A stretch of 50,821 nt of DNA, taken from positions 1 through 50,821 of the forward strand of contig URCM01000008.1 in NCBI GenBank assembly GCA_900546355.1, in the 5' to 3' direction. Origin of the DNA: an uncultured Bacteroides sp. GTDB lineage: Bacteria; Bacteroidota; Bacteroidia; Bacteroidales; Bacteroidaceae. Positions 33,236 to 44,216 of this stretch are shown here, piece by piece. A model generated the notes under the pieces. The model was not told where the DNA came from and ran no database searches. It was given only the letters and a program-made list of their open reading frames with translations. Position 1 is the first letter of the stretch. Each line of letters begins with the position of its first letter. A program made the translations under genes and the position numbers.

Positions 33236-36200
33236 CTACAATCTAAAACTTTTTGTTTGTGACACGGATCGTTCAACTAAAGTATGTTGGGAAGATGGTT
33301 GTTCGGGGTTTTCAATCGAAGATAAAAGAATCTGTGGCGATTGCTTTTGTTTCATATCAGTTTCACCCTTTTCCATATTTTTTTCCAATGGGACTAGTTC
33401 TAACCGTATCTTCCTTTCCAATACTGCCATCTCTGATTTCAGTAGTTTCAATTCATCTTCCTTTTTCCACGTACCGCCGACTACTTCCCGAAGCGTAGGC
33501 AAATCCTTCTCCAACTTCTCGTTCTCCGTCCTGTACTGCTCCGTCAGTTTCGGAATGCGGTCAAGCGCATTGAGAAAGTTCGTTGCTGCCGCCTTGTGGT
33601 CGGACATTGCCAACTGCCCGTTGTTGTAGGTGTACTTGTACGCCCCCTCGATAAAGAAGCGGTTCTGTTTCACCTCCACACCCTCACGGATGGAGCTTTC
33701 CGTTTTCACAAGGATAGGGAAACCATACAACTCACCGATAGGCAGATATTCACCGCCCGTTGTGGCGTTCTTGGCAATCTCCTGTAGCCGTGTCCCGACG
33801 CTCTTGGCACCGGTAGCCGCCAGACCGTCCAACTTTACCGGATTACGGTAATACCCGTCCTCATCGGTCTGTGCCCGTGAGGTAAAGGCTTCGTAGTCTG
33901 CGGTCAGCTTGGCAATGTGTTCGTTGTTCTCATCCAATTTCTTGGTATGCGACTCCAATTTCCACGTCGAGCCGCTTTTATCCTTGTAGAAACTCTTGCG
34001 CTCACTCTCCAATGCGGCAACCTTCTTTTCCAGACGCGCCTTGTCCAGCAAGTCGGTGTTGCCGGAAAGGATAGCCATGTACTCCGAGAAGTTCATGCCC
34101 GATTTCTCGTCCATGCTACCCTCGTCGATGGTACGTGCGCCCATAGCACCGCTTTTCAACTGCGAGATAAAAGTCTGCTTGCAGTGCAGCAGGTTGAACT
34201 TATAGCTGTCCAGCGATTTTTCAACCGCATAGATAATCACGTCCACCTTGTTGTCTGCAAAGGACCTGGCAATTTCGTTGCCCTTTCTCACCGCCCGCCC
34301 GTCCCGTTGGGAGAGGTCGGACGGTCGCCACGGTGTATCAAGGTGATGAAGCGCAACCGCCCGTTTCTGTGCGTTCACACCCGTTCCGAGCATACTCGTC
34401 GAGCCGAACAACACCCGCACCTTCCCCTCGTTCATGGCATCTATCACCGCTTTGCGTGATTTCTCATTCTTGCACTCCTGAATGAAACGGATCTCGTTTG
34501 CCGGAATACCGTAATCCTCAATCAACTTACGTTTAATCTCGCTGTACACGCTCCACTTTCCCGGCTGGTACGTCCCCAGATCCGAGAAGACGAACTGTGT
34601 GCCTTTCTGTGCGTCATACTTTTTATAGTATTCCGCAATCTTGGCGGCGCAGTGGCTCGCCTTGTTGTCCGGGTGGTCGTCGTACTTGTCGGGATCAATC
34701 ATGCGCATATCGAGTGCCATTTTACGGGCGTAATCGGTGGCAATCAGCATCTTCGCTTTTTCCTCCGTTTCCGACAAGGGCAACCGTCCCAATACCGTCG
34801 CATCACCCGTTTGTGCGAACTCCATCAGTTTCTTGATGAACTCTTCCTGCACGGGTGTAGGCGGTATATTGTGCAGTATCTCGTTTTTCTCCGGCCTGTC
34901 CACGCCTACATCCGCTGCCGTGCGGTAATCGGTAATCTCATTATAGAAAGCCGCCAGCTCCGGCACTTTGATAAAATAGCGGAACCGTTCTTTCTGTATC
35001 ACCTGATTCGTAACCGAAAACTCAAAGTCGGTGGTCTTCTTGGCAAAAATAGCCGCCCACGCGTCGAAGCAGTTGATGTTCTGCCTTTCCAGTTCCTTTG
35101 GGCGGAGATATTTGAACAGCAGGTATAGTTCTGTCAGCGAATTGCTGATAGTCGTACCCGAAAGGAACGTAGCCCCCAAATCCTTACCCGTGCGTTCCTG
35201 AATGGTACGCAGGGCAAACAGCATATTGAGAGCCTTTTGGCTTCCTTCGTTGTTTCCCAGCCCCGCCACCCGGTCATGCCGAGTGTTGAATGTCAAGTTT
35301 TTAAACTGGTGACTCTCGTCTATGAACAGGTGGTCGATGCCCATCTGCTTGAAATCCACCACGTCATCCGTGCGGGATTTGATGGCGTGTTCCACCTTTT
35401 CCAATTTGGCGAGCAGGTTGATTTTACGCTTCTCCAATCCTTTGAGCATCCCTCTCGATACCTCCTTGCCCTGTGCTCGCAAGACGTCCAGATTCTCTTC
35501 CACCGAATCCAGCTCCTTTTGCAGAATCTCCTGCTGCACGTCGGTCGGTTGCGGTATCTTTCCGAACTGGTCGTGCGACATGATGACACAATCCCAATCA
35601 TTATTTTTGATATTGTTAAAGAACTTCACCCGGTTCTGGGGTGAAAAGTCCTTTTCCGTGGCATAGAGGATTTTGGCATTCGGGTATGCTGTGCGGTAAC
35701 ACTCGGCTATCTCCGCGACATTGGCTTTCAGCCCGATTATCATCGGCTTGTGCGCTAATCCCAATCGCTTCATTTCTTGCGCCGCAAGGCTCATAATCAG
35801 CGTTTTACCCGTACCAACTTCGTGGTCGCAAATTCCGCCGCCGTTCTGTTTCAGCATCCAGACGCAGTCTTTTTGGCTCTGGTACACCTCCTTGATTCCA
35901 TACTTCTTTTCCAACGCTTTCAAGTCCAAACCCGGAAAACTCTGGTGCGAACCGTCATAGGTCGGACGCACGAAACAGTTGAACTTGTGGTTATACATAT
36001 CCGCCAGCCGCTTCTGAAATTCGGGCGACTGTTCGTTCAGCCAATCCGTAAAACCGTTACGGATTTCATCAATCTTGGCGTTGGCAAGCTGTATCGCCTC
36101 GCTGTCCCTTACCTTGATGTCATTGCCGTGTTCATCCTTGCCGATACTCTTGCTGATGTCCGGCACGGTATTCAGAAGGGCGTTTTTCAGCAGGCTGATA

Positions 36201-38956
36201 CCGTCGTATTTCCGGTACTGCCCCTGTACGGCATACTGGTCGGTGATTTTGGCGTTCTTTTCCTTACATTTGACCGAATACTCGTCGATGCTCTCCGAAT
36301 AGGCAATCGAAACATCCGTCCCGAACAGGTGCTTGAGGTAGGCGGTGTAGATACCCGTAGGAATCCAGCGTTCACCGAAATTGAAATCCAATTCGTCGAA
36401 CGTAATCGGTCGGGGCATGGCATCCCTGAGTGCCGCCAGCGATTCTTCCACCTCCGGTTTACGCTCGTTTCCTTCATTGTCCGCCGCCCAACGGAAGATT
36501 TTCTCCATCTTGTCACCCACGTTTCCGGCGACGAATCGGTCTTTAATCTCGTAGTTGTCCATGAACGGATTGAAAAAGATGCGTCCTTTCAGTAATTTCA
36601 CCAATTCATCCCGGCTGTTGTCGCACAGCGATTCCATGTAATCAAGATTCACCGCCCCGTAACGGTTCAGTGAAGCAGACAAAGCCTCATGCGGTGTTTC
36701 CACGTGCGTAATGTCGTTCAGGGCGAAAGCGACGGGATGGTCGAATATGTCCGCCTTGATGAACTGCCCGTTTTCCACCCGTTCCAGTGAGAGCATATCA
36801 CGCCCGGAAGCGTCCATAAGCAGGAACTTCACGTTCGCTTTGGCGTTCAGCCTGCCATAACGCTCCACGAATGTGTCGTAGGCGGTATTCAGTGCGGCAC
36901 GTTCCGGTTTGTTCTCCTCGTGCATCTCCGCCTCGTAAGTATAAAGCCGCTGGTAGCTGTCGCGCACGGAAATGTAAAGCTCCGCCTTGTCCTGTTGTGC
37001 CTTGTCCAGCTCCAACGGGTGAAACGTAGCCCCGTAGCGGGTAATACCTTTCAGATACCCCACCTGATTGCCGTCCGCCACCAACATTCCTTCTTTATGG
37101 TGCGGTTCCAATTTCGCCATCAGCGGACGGGGCTTCATTAACTCCGCCTCCAATTTCTCCGCTTCTTCCCGTTGTTTTATTTTCTCCTGACGGCGTTGTT
37201 CTTCCTCCAATCCGCCACGAACCAGGTACACCGGCTTTTCCGCATCGGGACGGTCGGATAGAGTTTTTCCTTCCCTCAGTTCCGCCCGTTGCTTTGGGGT
37301 AAGCCCCATCATCACCTCATAAAAGCCGTTGATAGGCGGGTTGGTGTTCCAATCCATAGCGGCATATACCTGTTCCATATCCACGTTTGGTGGTGTCGGT
37401 CGTGCGGCTTCTTCCTCCACCTTATTTATACGGGTGGTTTGATTGGTATTTGTCGCCTGCGGTTGGTCGAACAAACTGCGCTGTTTGGAGGGAGCGGTAC
37501 GTTTGGGTTTCTTTCCGGTCGGTTTCTTCTTCAATCCCGATTGGGCGAGCCGCCGTTCCTCCCGGCTGAAATTGAACAAGTCGTACAAGTCCATCACGGG
37601 AGGGGTGATTTCCGGCTTCTCTTCTCTTTTCGCGGACGGTTGCTTTTCGGAGATAACCTCTTGCTGTTTGGTCGGTTTCGAGGAATACACTTCCCGAACC
37701 TGTTGTTTCTCTTCCTGCTTTACTTCCTGTTCGGGTTGAATTGTCTTTTTAACTGCCGGTTTCTCTGTTTCCTGCTTCACTTCCGGCGCACCTTGCCTAT
37801 ACCTATTATATAGGTCGATATTCAGATTGGCGGAAACTGCTATGTCCAGATGCTCTTTCAGGTCTTCGCCCATTGCCTGAATACCACCTTGATGGATGGT
37901 GAGCAGGGCAGACTTGCCGTATGGGTCTGTCCCATGCTGCATCTTCGTGTTCCGGAGCGGGGCGACGCTCATCGTATATTCATTCTCGATGATACCATCC
38001 CCGATGTCCGTTGCACGGATAAACCATTTTTCCTGCTCGGACAACTCCCGGTTCTTTGTCGTGTCTTTTTGCAGGATAACGAGGTCGCTGCCCACTTCCG
38101 TCCCGGCATGGTCGGTAAACAGGTTGTTGGGCAACCGTACCACCGACACGATATTAGCGTTCTTCACGATATGCCGACGGACAAGCTCGTTTTTCGGGGA
38201 GTTCAATACGCCTTCCGAAGTGATGAACGCCACGATACCGCCTTCACGTGCCGCATCCAGACCTTTGAGGAAAAAGTAGTTGTGGATGCTCTTGGCGGCG
38301 GTACGCCGGGCGTTGTCCGGAACGCCCGTATATTCGGGATCGAATACCGCCATGTCGCCAAACGGAATATTGGATGCCACCACATCGAAAGTACCCATGA
38401 AGGGTTTCCCAATCCGCTCGAACCCCTCCGCACGCACTTTATGTTCAGGGTAAAGGTGCGAGAGTATTTTTCCCGTAAGCAGGTCTTTGTCAAAAGCCAT
38501 GACCTCCGCTCCCGGAGCGTCAGCACCGAAAGCGGAGATGAACACCCCTTGTCCTGCCGACGGATCGAGCAGGCGGTCGGGGATAATACCCTGTTCATGG
38601 AGCGTACCGGCAATTGCCGATACGATTTCGGGGGGAGTGTAAAACGCTGTAAGGACGGAGCTTTTCAGGCTGTCCATATAGCGCTTGTACTCTCTCTCAT
38701 CTGTCGAGCTATCACGGACAAGCCTGTGTAACTCCGCTGTCATGGGAAACAACTCGCGGTCTGATTTCGTCCAATGTACGGCATCCATCAGGTTGTCGGC
38801 AGGGTTGAGGATGAACTTCAACCCGCCGAACCCGCAGTAACGACCGAGTATCTCCCGTTCTTCGGGAGTAGCCGCCCTGCCTTCCTTTTCCAATGTGAAT
38901 ACCGTCCGTATCGCCTCAATGTTGTCCCGCAGCTTCGCTTTACGGTTAAATGCCAT
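33236..38956 (-). CDS. Giant N6-adenine methylase-helicase fusion
   Basis: A 1906-residue protein. Residues about 100-300 form an N6-adenine DNA methyltransferase domain ([14 protein letters not shown], then NIPFGD in place of the NPPY motif). A Pro/Lys-rich linker region follows at about 390-560. A SNF2/DEAD-type helicase occupies about 1000-1600: [10 protein letters not shown] (P-loop), DESHQFKN (motif II), SGTTISNSL, then [12 protein letters not shown] and [11 protein letters not shown] (motif VI). The C-terminus is coiled-coil-like. Such proteins are common in Bacteroidales ICEs. Suggested roles are protecting incoming DNA from restriction or remodelling it. The ATG overlaps the 3' end of the DUF1896 gene. 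Confidence 0.9.
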   Translation of the reverse strand: MAFNRKAKLRDNIEAIRTVFTLEKEGRAATPEEREILGRYCGFGGLKFILNPADNLMDAVHWTKSDRELFPMTAELHRLVRDSSTDEREYKRYMDSLKSSVLTAFYTPPEIVSAIAGTLHEQGIIPDRLLDPSAGQGVFISAFGADAPGAEVMAFDKDLLTGKILSHLYPEHKVRAEGFERIGKPFMGTFDVVASNIPFGDMAVFDPEYTGVPDNARRTAAKSIHNYFFLKGLDAAREGGIVAFITSEGVLNSPKNELVRRHIVKNANIVSVVRLPNNLFTDHAGTEVGSDLVILQKDTTKNRELSEQEKWFIRATDIGDGIIENEYTMSVAPLRNTKMQHGTDPYGKSALLTIHQGGIQAMGEDLKEHLDIAVSANLNIDLYNRYRQGAPEVKQETEKPAVKKTIQPEQEVKQEEKQQVREVYSSKPTKQQEVISEKQPSAKREEKPEITPPVMDLYDLFNFSREERRLAQSGLKKKPTGKKPKRTAPSKQRSLFDQPQATNTNQTTRINKVEEEAARPTPPNVDMEQVYAAMDWNTNPPINGFYEVMMGLTPKQRAELREGKTLSDRPDAEKPVYLVRGGLEEEQRRQEKIKQREEAEKLEAELMKPRPLMAKLEPHHKEGMLVADGNQVGYLKGITRYGATFHPLELDKAQQDKAELYISVRDSYQRLYTYEAEMHEENKPERAALNTAYDTFVERYGRLNAKANVKFLLMDASGRDMLSLERVENGQFIKADIFDHPVAFALNDITHVETPHEALSASLNRYGAVNLDYMESLCDNSRDELVKLLKGRIFFNPFMDNYEIKDRFVAGNVGDKMEKIFRWAADNEGNERKPEVEESLAALRDAMPRPITFDELDFNFGERWIPTGIYTAYLKHLFGTDVSIAYSESIDEYSVKCKEKNAKITDQYAVQGQYRKYDGISLLKNALLNTVPDISKSIGKDEHGNDIKVRDSEAIQLANAKIDEIRNGFTDWLNEQSPEFQKRLADMYNHKFNCFVRPTYDGSHQSFPGLDLKALEKKYGIKEVYQSQKDCVWMLKQNGGGICDHEVGTGKTLIMSLAAQEMKRLGLAHKPMIIGLKANVAEIAECYRTAYPNAKILYATEKDFSPQNRVKFFNNIKNNDWDCVIMSHDQFGKIPQPTDVQQEILQKELDSVEENLDVLRAQGKEVSRGMLKGLEKRKINLLAKLEKVEHAIKSRTDDVVDFKQMGIDHLFIDESHQFKNLTFNTRHDRVAGLGNNEGSQKALNMLFALRTIQERTGKDLGATFLSGTTISNSLTELYLLFKYLRPKELERQNINCFDAWAAIFAKKTTDFEFSVTNQVIQKERFRYFIKVPELAAFYNEITDYRTAADVGVDRPEKNEILHNIPPTPVQEEFIKKLMEFAQTGDATVLGRLPLSETEEKAKMLIATDYARKMALDMRMIDPDKYDDHPDNKASHCAAKIAEYYKKYDAQKGTQFVFSDLGTYQPGKWSVYSEIKRKLIEDYGIPANEIRFIQECKNEKSRKAVIDAMNEGKVRVLFGSTSMLGTGVNAQKRAVALHHLDTPWRPSDLSQRDGRAVRKGNEIARSFADNKVDVIIYAVEKSLDSYKFNLLHCKQTFISQLKSGAMGARTIDEGSMDEKSGMNFSEYMAILSGNTDLLDKARLEKKVAALESERKSFYKDKSGSTWKLESHTKKLDENNEHIAKLTADYEAFTSRAQTDEDGYYRNPVKLDGLAATGAKSVGTRLQEIAKNATTGGEYLPIGELYGFPILVKTESSIREGVEVKQNRFFIEGAYKYTYNNGQLAMSDHKAAATNFLNALDRIPKLTEQYRTENEKLEKDLPTLREVVGGTWKKEDELKLLKSEMAVLERKIRLELVPLEKNMEKGETDMKQKQSPQILLSSIENPEQPSSQHTLVERSVSQTKSFRL

Positions 38957-39386
38957 GCTCTTCGAGGTAGATTGCGACGGTTCCCGTCAGTTCCGTATAA
39001 AGTCCGTCATATCCGGCAGTATAGGTGAAGCCGTCCGCAAGCGGGTATCGGGCGAACACCTCTTCCATTGAGGGAAGCAGTGTCAGGGCGAATGCAGGGG
39101 CATCGCCCGGCGGCACTTCATCGGCAAACTCGTTCCACAACACTTCGATAACGGTGTTGTACTTGGAAAAATGCAAGTCTTGAAGCAATGCCGCCATTGC
39201 CAGCTCCTGCGCACCTTCCGGTGTAGCCCCTTCCAGACGGGACTGTTCGTACACATCGGCTGCATGGTCGGCACGTTCTTCTATGAAATCCGTGTCGGAA
39301 GCACGGTCGGGATGGTTCTCTCTCAGGTATTTCAGCAGGTACAGTCCGTAATAGGAAAACTCTGCGGATTTGTTTTTATCATTCAT
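38946..39386 (-). CDS. DUF1896 family protein
   Basis: A 146-residue soluble protein with the DUF1896 pattern: [17 protein letters not shown] start (here [16 protein letters not shown]), [38 protein letters not shown], and [10 protein letters not shown]. The function is unknown; it is a regular neighbour of the methylase-helicase in these elements. Its stop lies inside the start of the methylase-helicase gene (11-base overlap), implying coupling. A leader motif variant (CCACTAAAATCAA, 39406-39394) precedes the start codon by eight bases. Confidence 0.85.
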   Translation of the reverse strand: MNDKNKSAEFSYYGLYLLKYLRENHPDRASDTDFIEERADHAADVYEQSRLEGATPEGAQELAMAALLQDLHFSKYNTVIEVLWNEFADEVPPGDAPAFALTLLPSMEEVFARYPLADGFTYTAGYDGLYTELTGTVAIYLEEHGI

Positions 39387-39393
39387 ATTTCTG

Positions 39394-39406
39394 TTGATTT
39401 TAGTGG
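39394..39406 (-). promoter_or_regulatory. Leader motif variant before DUF1896
   Basis: CCACTAAAATCAA on the minus strand, eight bases upstream of ATG 39386. The GC-rich hairpin that precedes the motif elsewhere is missing: AT-rich sequence begins at once, consistent with an insertion point on its right. Confidence 0.5.
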
Positions 39407-39448
39407 ATAATTATTAAATTTGTATTCTAATTTAAAAAAAATAAATTC

Positions 39449-39961
39449 ATGAATCTATTTATCGTTTCAGGTGCTCCTAATACAGGAAAGTCAACTACTG
39501 TGTACCATCTTTGCACATACTTATTAAACCTTGGATATGTAAAGACAGATATTCCATATAATGGCAAAAGGTATTCTACATCTACATCTTTTCCTCCTAT
39601 TCTTGCAAATGATTTTTCCTGCTTGCTTGAAAAAGAGGGCAAAAAAGTATTGATACATACAGCTACGGATGATGTTTTTAATATAGATGCACTTGTAAAT
39701 AGCATTAACAATCACAAACCTTCAATCGTCATTACAACTTGTAGAGATTTCGGCGATTGGCCAAGGGACTATTTTTGCTCCCAATTAAAACTCGTTAATA
39801 GTTTTATATTAGCAAGTACATCTGATATTGATATAGAAGAATTTCCTTTATCAAGAATAACAAGGCGGACTACACGGTTTGCTACCGCATACGAGTGGTA
39901 CTTTATAAATTCAACTCATCAAATAGAAAAAATACTCTCATTGCCTCCTTATAGCATTTAA
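39449..39961 (+). CDS. P-loop NTPase cargo protein
   Basis: A 170-residue AT-rich gene on the plus strand inside a minus-strand backbone block. The P-loop GAPNTGKST lies at residues 8-16, a possible Walker-B-like SIVITTCRDFGD near residue 92, and a C-terminal RITRRTTRF segment. It resembles small nucleoside kinases or NTPases but I cannot assign a family. It is flanked by leader motifs in opposite orientation (39394-39406 and 40001-40014), which suggests it was inserted between two element genes. Confidence 0.75.
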   Translation: MNLFIVSGAPNTGKSTTVYHLCTYLLNLGYVKTDIPYNGKRYSTSTSFPPILANDFSCLLEKEGKKVLIHTATDDVFNIDALVNSINNHKPSIVITTCRDFGDWPRDYFCSQLKLVNSFILASTSDIDIEEFPLSRITRRTTRFATAYEWYFINSTHQIEKILSLPPYSI

Positions 39962-40000
39962 AAGAATATAAAAGGCCCCCGACGTCCCCGCCGAGTGCCA

Positions 40001-40014
40001 CCACTAAAATCCAC
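40001..40014 (+). promoter_or_regulatory. Orphan copy of the CCACTAAAATCCAC motif
   Basis: This copy is preceded by GC-rich sequence (about 39973-40000) as in true leaders and is followed by AGTAAAATCAGTAT, but no plus-strand gene follows. It appears to be a leader that lost its gene or was inverted with the neighbouring insertion. Confidence 0.5.
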
Positions 40015-40082
40015 AGTAAAATCAGTATCAACTATCAGATAGTATGAACGACTTCCTGTAAATTCAGTGGTAAATATACGCA

Positions 40083-42188
40083 TTATTTCTTTTTTCGCTT
40101 GGAGTTGCGGTTGTTTTTCACATCGGGGAACACGAACACCGTGTTGAAATCTCCGTCAAAGGCGACGGCGGCACTGAACGGCTTGCCCTCCTTGCTGTTG
40201 AAGCCCTTTATAACGCCCGTTTGCCCTTTGGTAAGCAGTTCGGTAATATCCGCATCTGTCAGCGTTTTCCCCGCTTTCTGCCGGAAGACGGGCAGCCCGC
40301 AATCGGGATTGCCGCAACGTACCACCTTGCCATAGAACTGCATCATCCCTTTCCCGCATTTGGGACAAGTGCATCCGCTTTCGTTGTGCGGGAACAGCTT
40401 GTCCGAACTCAGCAACTCCGATGTAATCTGCGAGGTGTACGCCTCAATGCCCTTGCGGAACGCTTCGGCACTTATCCCGCCGTCTTCGATCTGCGAGAGA
40501 GCCGTTTCCCATTCGCCCGTCATGGTTACGTCGGCAATGCGCATCGCCTTGACTACCGAATGGAGCGCAAGCCCCTTTTCGGTCGGAACAAGGGATTTCT
40601 TCTGCCGCACCATGTATTCACGTCTGAACAGCGTTTCGATAATGGCAGCCCTTGTTACCGGTGTGCCGATGCCGCACTCTTTGAGCGACTGGCGCATCTG
40701 CTCGTCTTCCAGTTCCTTGCCGCAGGTCTGCATGGCGGAAAGTAAAGTTGCCTCCGTATGCAGCGGTTTCGGCTTGGTCTTCCCTTCGGTCAGCGAACAT
40801 CCTTTGACGGGTAGCGTATAGCCTTCTTTCCATTCGGGCAGCGTCACTTCTTCCGTTTCCTCGCTCTGCTGGTACACGCCACGCCAACCGGCTTGCCTAA
40901 TAACGGAGCCTTTGATGCTGAACGCCACGCCGCCACATTCCGCCGCAACGGTCGTCACGTCTTTTATGCATCTTTCCCCGAAGGCTTCCAGCATACGTCC
41001 GGCAATCATATCGTAGATAATCCGTTCCTCCGCACCAAGATGCTGCGTCTTTACCTCCGTGACGAGCAAGGCGTGGTGGTCGGTAATCTTCGTATCGTCC
41101 ACGCTCCGGCGTGAGAGGTCGCCCATGCCGGAGATATAGCCGCCCCATGCCGGGTTGTTCTTCAACGTCAGCAACAATGCGGGTATTTCAGCAAATACAT
41201 CTTCGGAGATATAGCGGCTGCCCGTGCGGGGATAGGTAATCAGCTTCGCCTCATAGAGCTTTTGGGCGATGGAGAGTGTCTGTTCCGCCGAGAACCCGTG
41301 CTTGGTGTTCGCCTCTTTCTGCAAGGTCGTCAAATCATACAGGAGCGGGGCTTCCTGCACGGTTTCCTTGTGTTCCACATGGGTGACGATAATCTTCCCG
41401 CACTCTTTGGCGATGCCGTAGGCGGTTTCGGCAGGCTCTTTCTCTTTCCACTTCTCTATGGAAGAGAATTTCACAACCTCACCGTCCGCCGTTCCGTCGG
41501 TCGATAAATGGAGCTGGAATACAGGTTCGGGAACGAAACGCTTGTTCTCCCAATAGCGGTCGCATATCATCGCCAATGTAGGTGTCTGCACCCGTCCGAG
41601 CGAATATGTACCACGTCCGGCGGCAACGGTGATGGCTTGCGTGGCGTTGATGCCCACGAGCCAGTCCGCTTCACTGCGTGCCTTGGCTGCATAATACAGT
41701 TTGTCGTACTCCGCACCGGATTTCAGGTTTTCCAATCCCTCACGGATGGCTTTGTCGGTAAGCGAACTGATCCAGAGGCGGTCAAACGGTGTGGCACATC
41801 CGATGTACTCGTACAAATAGCGGAAGATAAGCTCTCCCTCGCGTCCTGCATCGGTGGCGACAATAATCTTATCGCTTTCACGGAACAGCCTGGCGATGAT
41901 TTCGATTTGCGCCACCACGCCGTTGTCGGGCTTGTAGCCTTTCTCCCCCTTGACCTGCCGGGGGACAAGGGTAAACACGGGCGGAATAATCGGCAGGTTA
42001 TCCCGGTGGAAACCCTTGATACCGTACCCTTCGGGCAGGGCGGGCATGACCAGATGACCGAAAGCCCATGTTACATAATACCCGTTACCTTTCAGGTAAC
42101 TTTCCGCTCTCTCCGTTGCGCCCACGATACGGGCGATTTCCCTCGCCACGCTGGGTTTCTCCGCGATAATGCAAATTTGATTGTTCAT
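40083..42188 (-). CDS. topB: DNA topoisomerase III (Exc-like)
   Basis: A 701-residue type IA topoisomerase: TOPRIM start CIIAEKPSVAREIARIVG, acidic DAGREGELIFR near residue 115, and active-site tyrosine in LITYPRTGSRYISEDVF near residue 320. A C-terminal four-cysteine zinc ribbon (CTCPKCGKGMMQFYGKVVRC, then NPDCGLP) follows. In CTnDOT the homologue, Exc, ends the excision operon xis2c-xis2d-orf3-exc, and the same gene order is seen here. The leader carries a GGGG/CCCC hairpin and CCACTAAAATCCAC (42223-42210) before the ATG. Confidence 0.94.
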   Translation of the reverse strand: MNNQICIIAEKPSVAREIARIVGATERAESYLKGNGYYVTWAFGHLVMPALPEGYGIKGFHRDNLPIIPPVFTLVPRQVKGEKGYKPDNGVVAQIEIIARLFRESDKIIVATDAGREGELIFRYLYEYIGCATPFDRLWISSLTDKAIREGLENLKSGAEYDKLYYAAKARSEADWLVGINATQAITVAAGRGTYSLGRVQTPTLAMICDRYWENKRFVPEPVFQLHLSTDGTADGEVVKFSSIEKWKEKEPAETAYGIAKECGKIIVTHVEHKETVQEAPLLYDLTTLQKEANTKHGFSAEQTLSIAQKLYEAKLITYPRTGSRYISEDVFAEIPALLLTLKNNPAWGGYISGMGDLSRRSVDDTKITDHHALLVTEVKTQHLGAEERIIYDMIAGRMLEAFGERCIKDVTTVAAECGGVAFSIKGSVIRQAGWRGVYQQSEETEEVTLPEWKEGYTLPVKGCSLTEGKTKPKPLHTEATLLSAMQTCGKELEDEQMRQSLKECGIGTPVTRAAIIETLFRREYMVRQKKSLVPTEKGLALHSVVKAMRIADVTMTGEWETALSQIEDGGISAEAFRKGIEAYTSQITSELLSSDKLFPHNESGCTCPKCGKGMMQFYGKVVRCGNPDCGLPVFRQKAGKTLTDADITELLTKGQTGVIKGFNSKEGKPFSAAVAFDGDFNTVFVFPDVKNNRNSKRKKK

Positions 42189-42246
42189 ACTGATTTAATT
42201 TATTTATTGTGGATTTTAGTGGTTGGGGCGATACCCCGGTTGATAA
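42189..42246 (-). promoter_or_regulatory. topB leader with hairpin and CCACTAAAATCCAC motif
   Basis: On the minus strand GGGG-TATCG-CCCC is followed by AACCACTAAAATCCAC, an A/T-rich spacer of about 20 bases and ATG 42188. It is the clearest example of the hairpin-plus-motif leader. Confidence 0.6.
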
Positions 42247-42453
42247 TTATATTTCTTCTGCTGCTACTGATTTTGCTTTTAACTTCTCTTTTTGAAGTAC
42301 CGCAATCAGTTTGCGGTCATAATAGATATGGTGTCCTTCCGCCGTGTAGTACCTCTTGTTTTCCTCTTCGATGGCTTGCCAATCGGTAAGCCACCACCAG
42401 CAGGCGACTGCACAGGGCAGAATCACGACTGCCAGAATGATAAATGCTGCCAT
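42247..42453 (-). CDS. Small membrane protein, 68 aa
   Basis: One N-terminal membrane segment (residues 3-24, FIILAVVILPCAVACWWWL) is followed by a charged cytoplasmic tail with YYTAEGHHIYYDRKLIAVLQ and a Lys/Glu-rich end. No family is recognised. It lies four bases after the broken DUF3945 gene and 58 bases before topB in the same direction, so it belongs to the excision operon. Small proteins of this kind recur at this position in related elements, I believe, without a known role. Confidence 0.65.
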   Translation of the reverse strand: MAAFIILAVVILPCAVACWWWLTDWQAIEEENKRYYTAEGHHIYYDRKLIAVLQKEKLKAKSVAAEEI

Positions 42454-42457
42454 ACGC

Positions 42458-44131
42458 CTACATTCTTACGCTTGCCGCACGGTTCTGTGTCCTTTGTTGC
42501 TGTGTATTGGCAGGAGCTGTTTGCCCCTGCCGCAAAGGTTGGTTCAGATGCTTGGTAGCCTCATTGGTATTCCCGTGCGTATTGACCGCCACCTGCGTGC
42601 GGCTTTCCGAAGCGGGGGCGACTTCTTTTGCCCGTGATAGTTCAGGGTCGGCACGGAAATATTTCGGTTTCCCTGCTTCAAAATCGTATCTGACATAGGC
42701 GGTGTAAGGTTCTCCTTTGCCGTCGCGCTTCATATCCTTGACAAGAATGGTTCCCCCTGCGGCGAAATCCTTCTGCTGTTGTGGGGTGAGCAGCACGCCG
42801 CCCATTGTTTTCGGGGCGCGGATGTTCCCGTTCTCGTCCAGCCATTGGAATTTATAGACTTTCGGTTTATGTTCGCCTTCCGGCCCGGTGGCGGTTTGTC
42901 CGCTTGTTGCTTGTACAGCCGGAATCGGTCTGGCAGGTTGTTGTGCCGTTTGTCCGCTCGCCTGCCCATTGCGCTGCCTTCTGTTCTGCCCGTTCTGTTT
43001 GGGTTTGGGCACGAACTCCACGCCCCGGCGTTCCACGTTCACCTGCAACGTGGCGGTGAATTTTCGTTTCTCAGACAAGACGATTTCTTTATTGGGCAGC
43101 GCACGCCCGGCAACGAGTTCGGCTATTTCATGTTCGGTAAATTCGGTCTGCCCGATTCTCGTGGTGACGGGCACGTCTTTCACGGGAATAGCCTCTATCT
43201 CGTTGGTCTGACGGTCGATACTGACATAAGAAGGGATGATTTCGCCCGTTTCCTTGTCCACCAATTCAATGACACGTCCCATGTTTCCTGTTTTTTGCAG
43301 GTTCGCTTTGTCTTCGGGCGTAAATTCATGCTCCATGAACTTCTCGTCGAGTCTGGGCTCCTTGCGGATAGTGTGGGGTACGATACCGATACTCCCGTCC
43401 GGCATTTCCTTGAATGAAAGCCGTGCTTCTATCTCGAAGCGTTCCCCGGCAATAAGTGGAGTGACCGTCACGAGTGCCGATTTGCCGTGACCGAGCATCT
43501 TTTCCAAATCGCCCGATGCTTCCAACGCTTCGCGTTTGATGCCGTATTGTTCTTCGAGATTTGCCCAATCAATACGGCTTTCATCTATCAGATGCTTTTT
43601 TTCATCGGGCTTCTCTTGGGCGGATTGCCCGTCTTGTGTCTGTTCCTGCTCATGTTCCTGTTTGGGTTCTTCGGACTCTTTTTCGTCAGGAAACCAATGC
43701 TCTTCAACTGATTGCCAGAAAGGGTTGAGATCATTGGGCGCATCGGGAGTAGCTTTGACTTCTTCGGGTACAGTTTGCGCCTGCTGTTCGTACTTGGATG
43801 TATCCACGTGGTGCGGTTCCAGCAGATCACGGTTCTTTTCGGGATTTTTAAGCAGGTCTTTGAGCACGTCTATCACATGCTCGATGTTCTCCGCCGCCAC
43901 ACGGTAGAAGCCGAAGCGTTTCGGCTCCTTGCATTACCGGAAAAAGTTGTCCAGAAAGCTGTCCAGCGGGTTGCTGTTCTTGTCGAACAACAGAAAATCC
44001 TTCTGGTTGGCTCCCGAAGCGGCAGTCGTTTTCGGCGTGCCGTCCTTTTTAAGCCCGGCGACGACGCTGATTTCGCCCGTCTTCTCGTCCCGGACAATCA
44101 GCACGTCCTTTTGATTCTTTTTTTGTTCCAT
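42458..44131 (-). pseudogene. DUF3945/DUF4099-type gene interrupted by an in-frame stop
   Basis: From ATG 44131 the frame reads MEQKKNQKDVLIVRDEKTGE... to DNFFR, then TAA at 43936-43934, and continues in the same frame as CKEPKRFGFYRVAAENIEHV through to the stop at 42458. Intact relatives, as I remember them, read FFRQCKEP here, so the stop looks like a single C-to-T change of CAA to TAA at codon 66. The 3' part (about 490 codons) remains fully open and could restart at a GTG (43900). It contains DUF4099/DUF3945-like segments (EARLSFKEMPDGSIGIVPHT, and two FTEHEIAEL/LTPQQQKDFA repeats). In CTnDOT the gene at this place is orf3 of the excision operon. Confidence 0.85.
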
Positions 44132-44216
44132 ACTTTATTGCTTTAAATTAAAAATGAAATTGTTTCGCCCACGAAAGTAGCGGCTATCAACCGTCCCGCA
44201 ATGGGGGAAGAACCGT

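Noticed and set aside
37850..38731. 293-codon plus-strand frame opposite the methylase-helicase
   Set aside because: Antisense shadow; the opposite strand carries clear methyltransferase motifs.
41508..42389. 293-codon plus-strand frame opposite topB
   Set aside because: Antisense shadow of topoisomerase III, including its TOPRIM motif.
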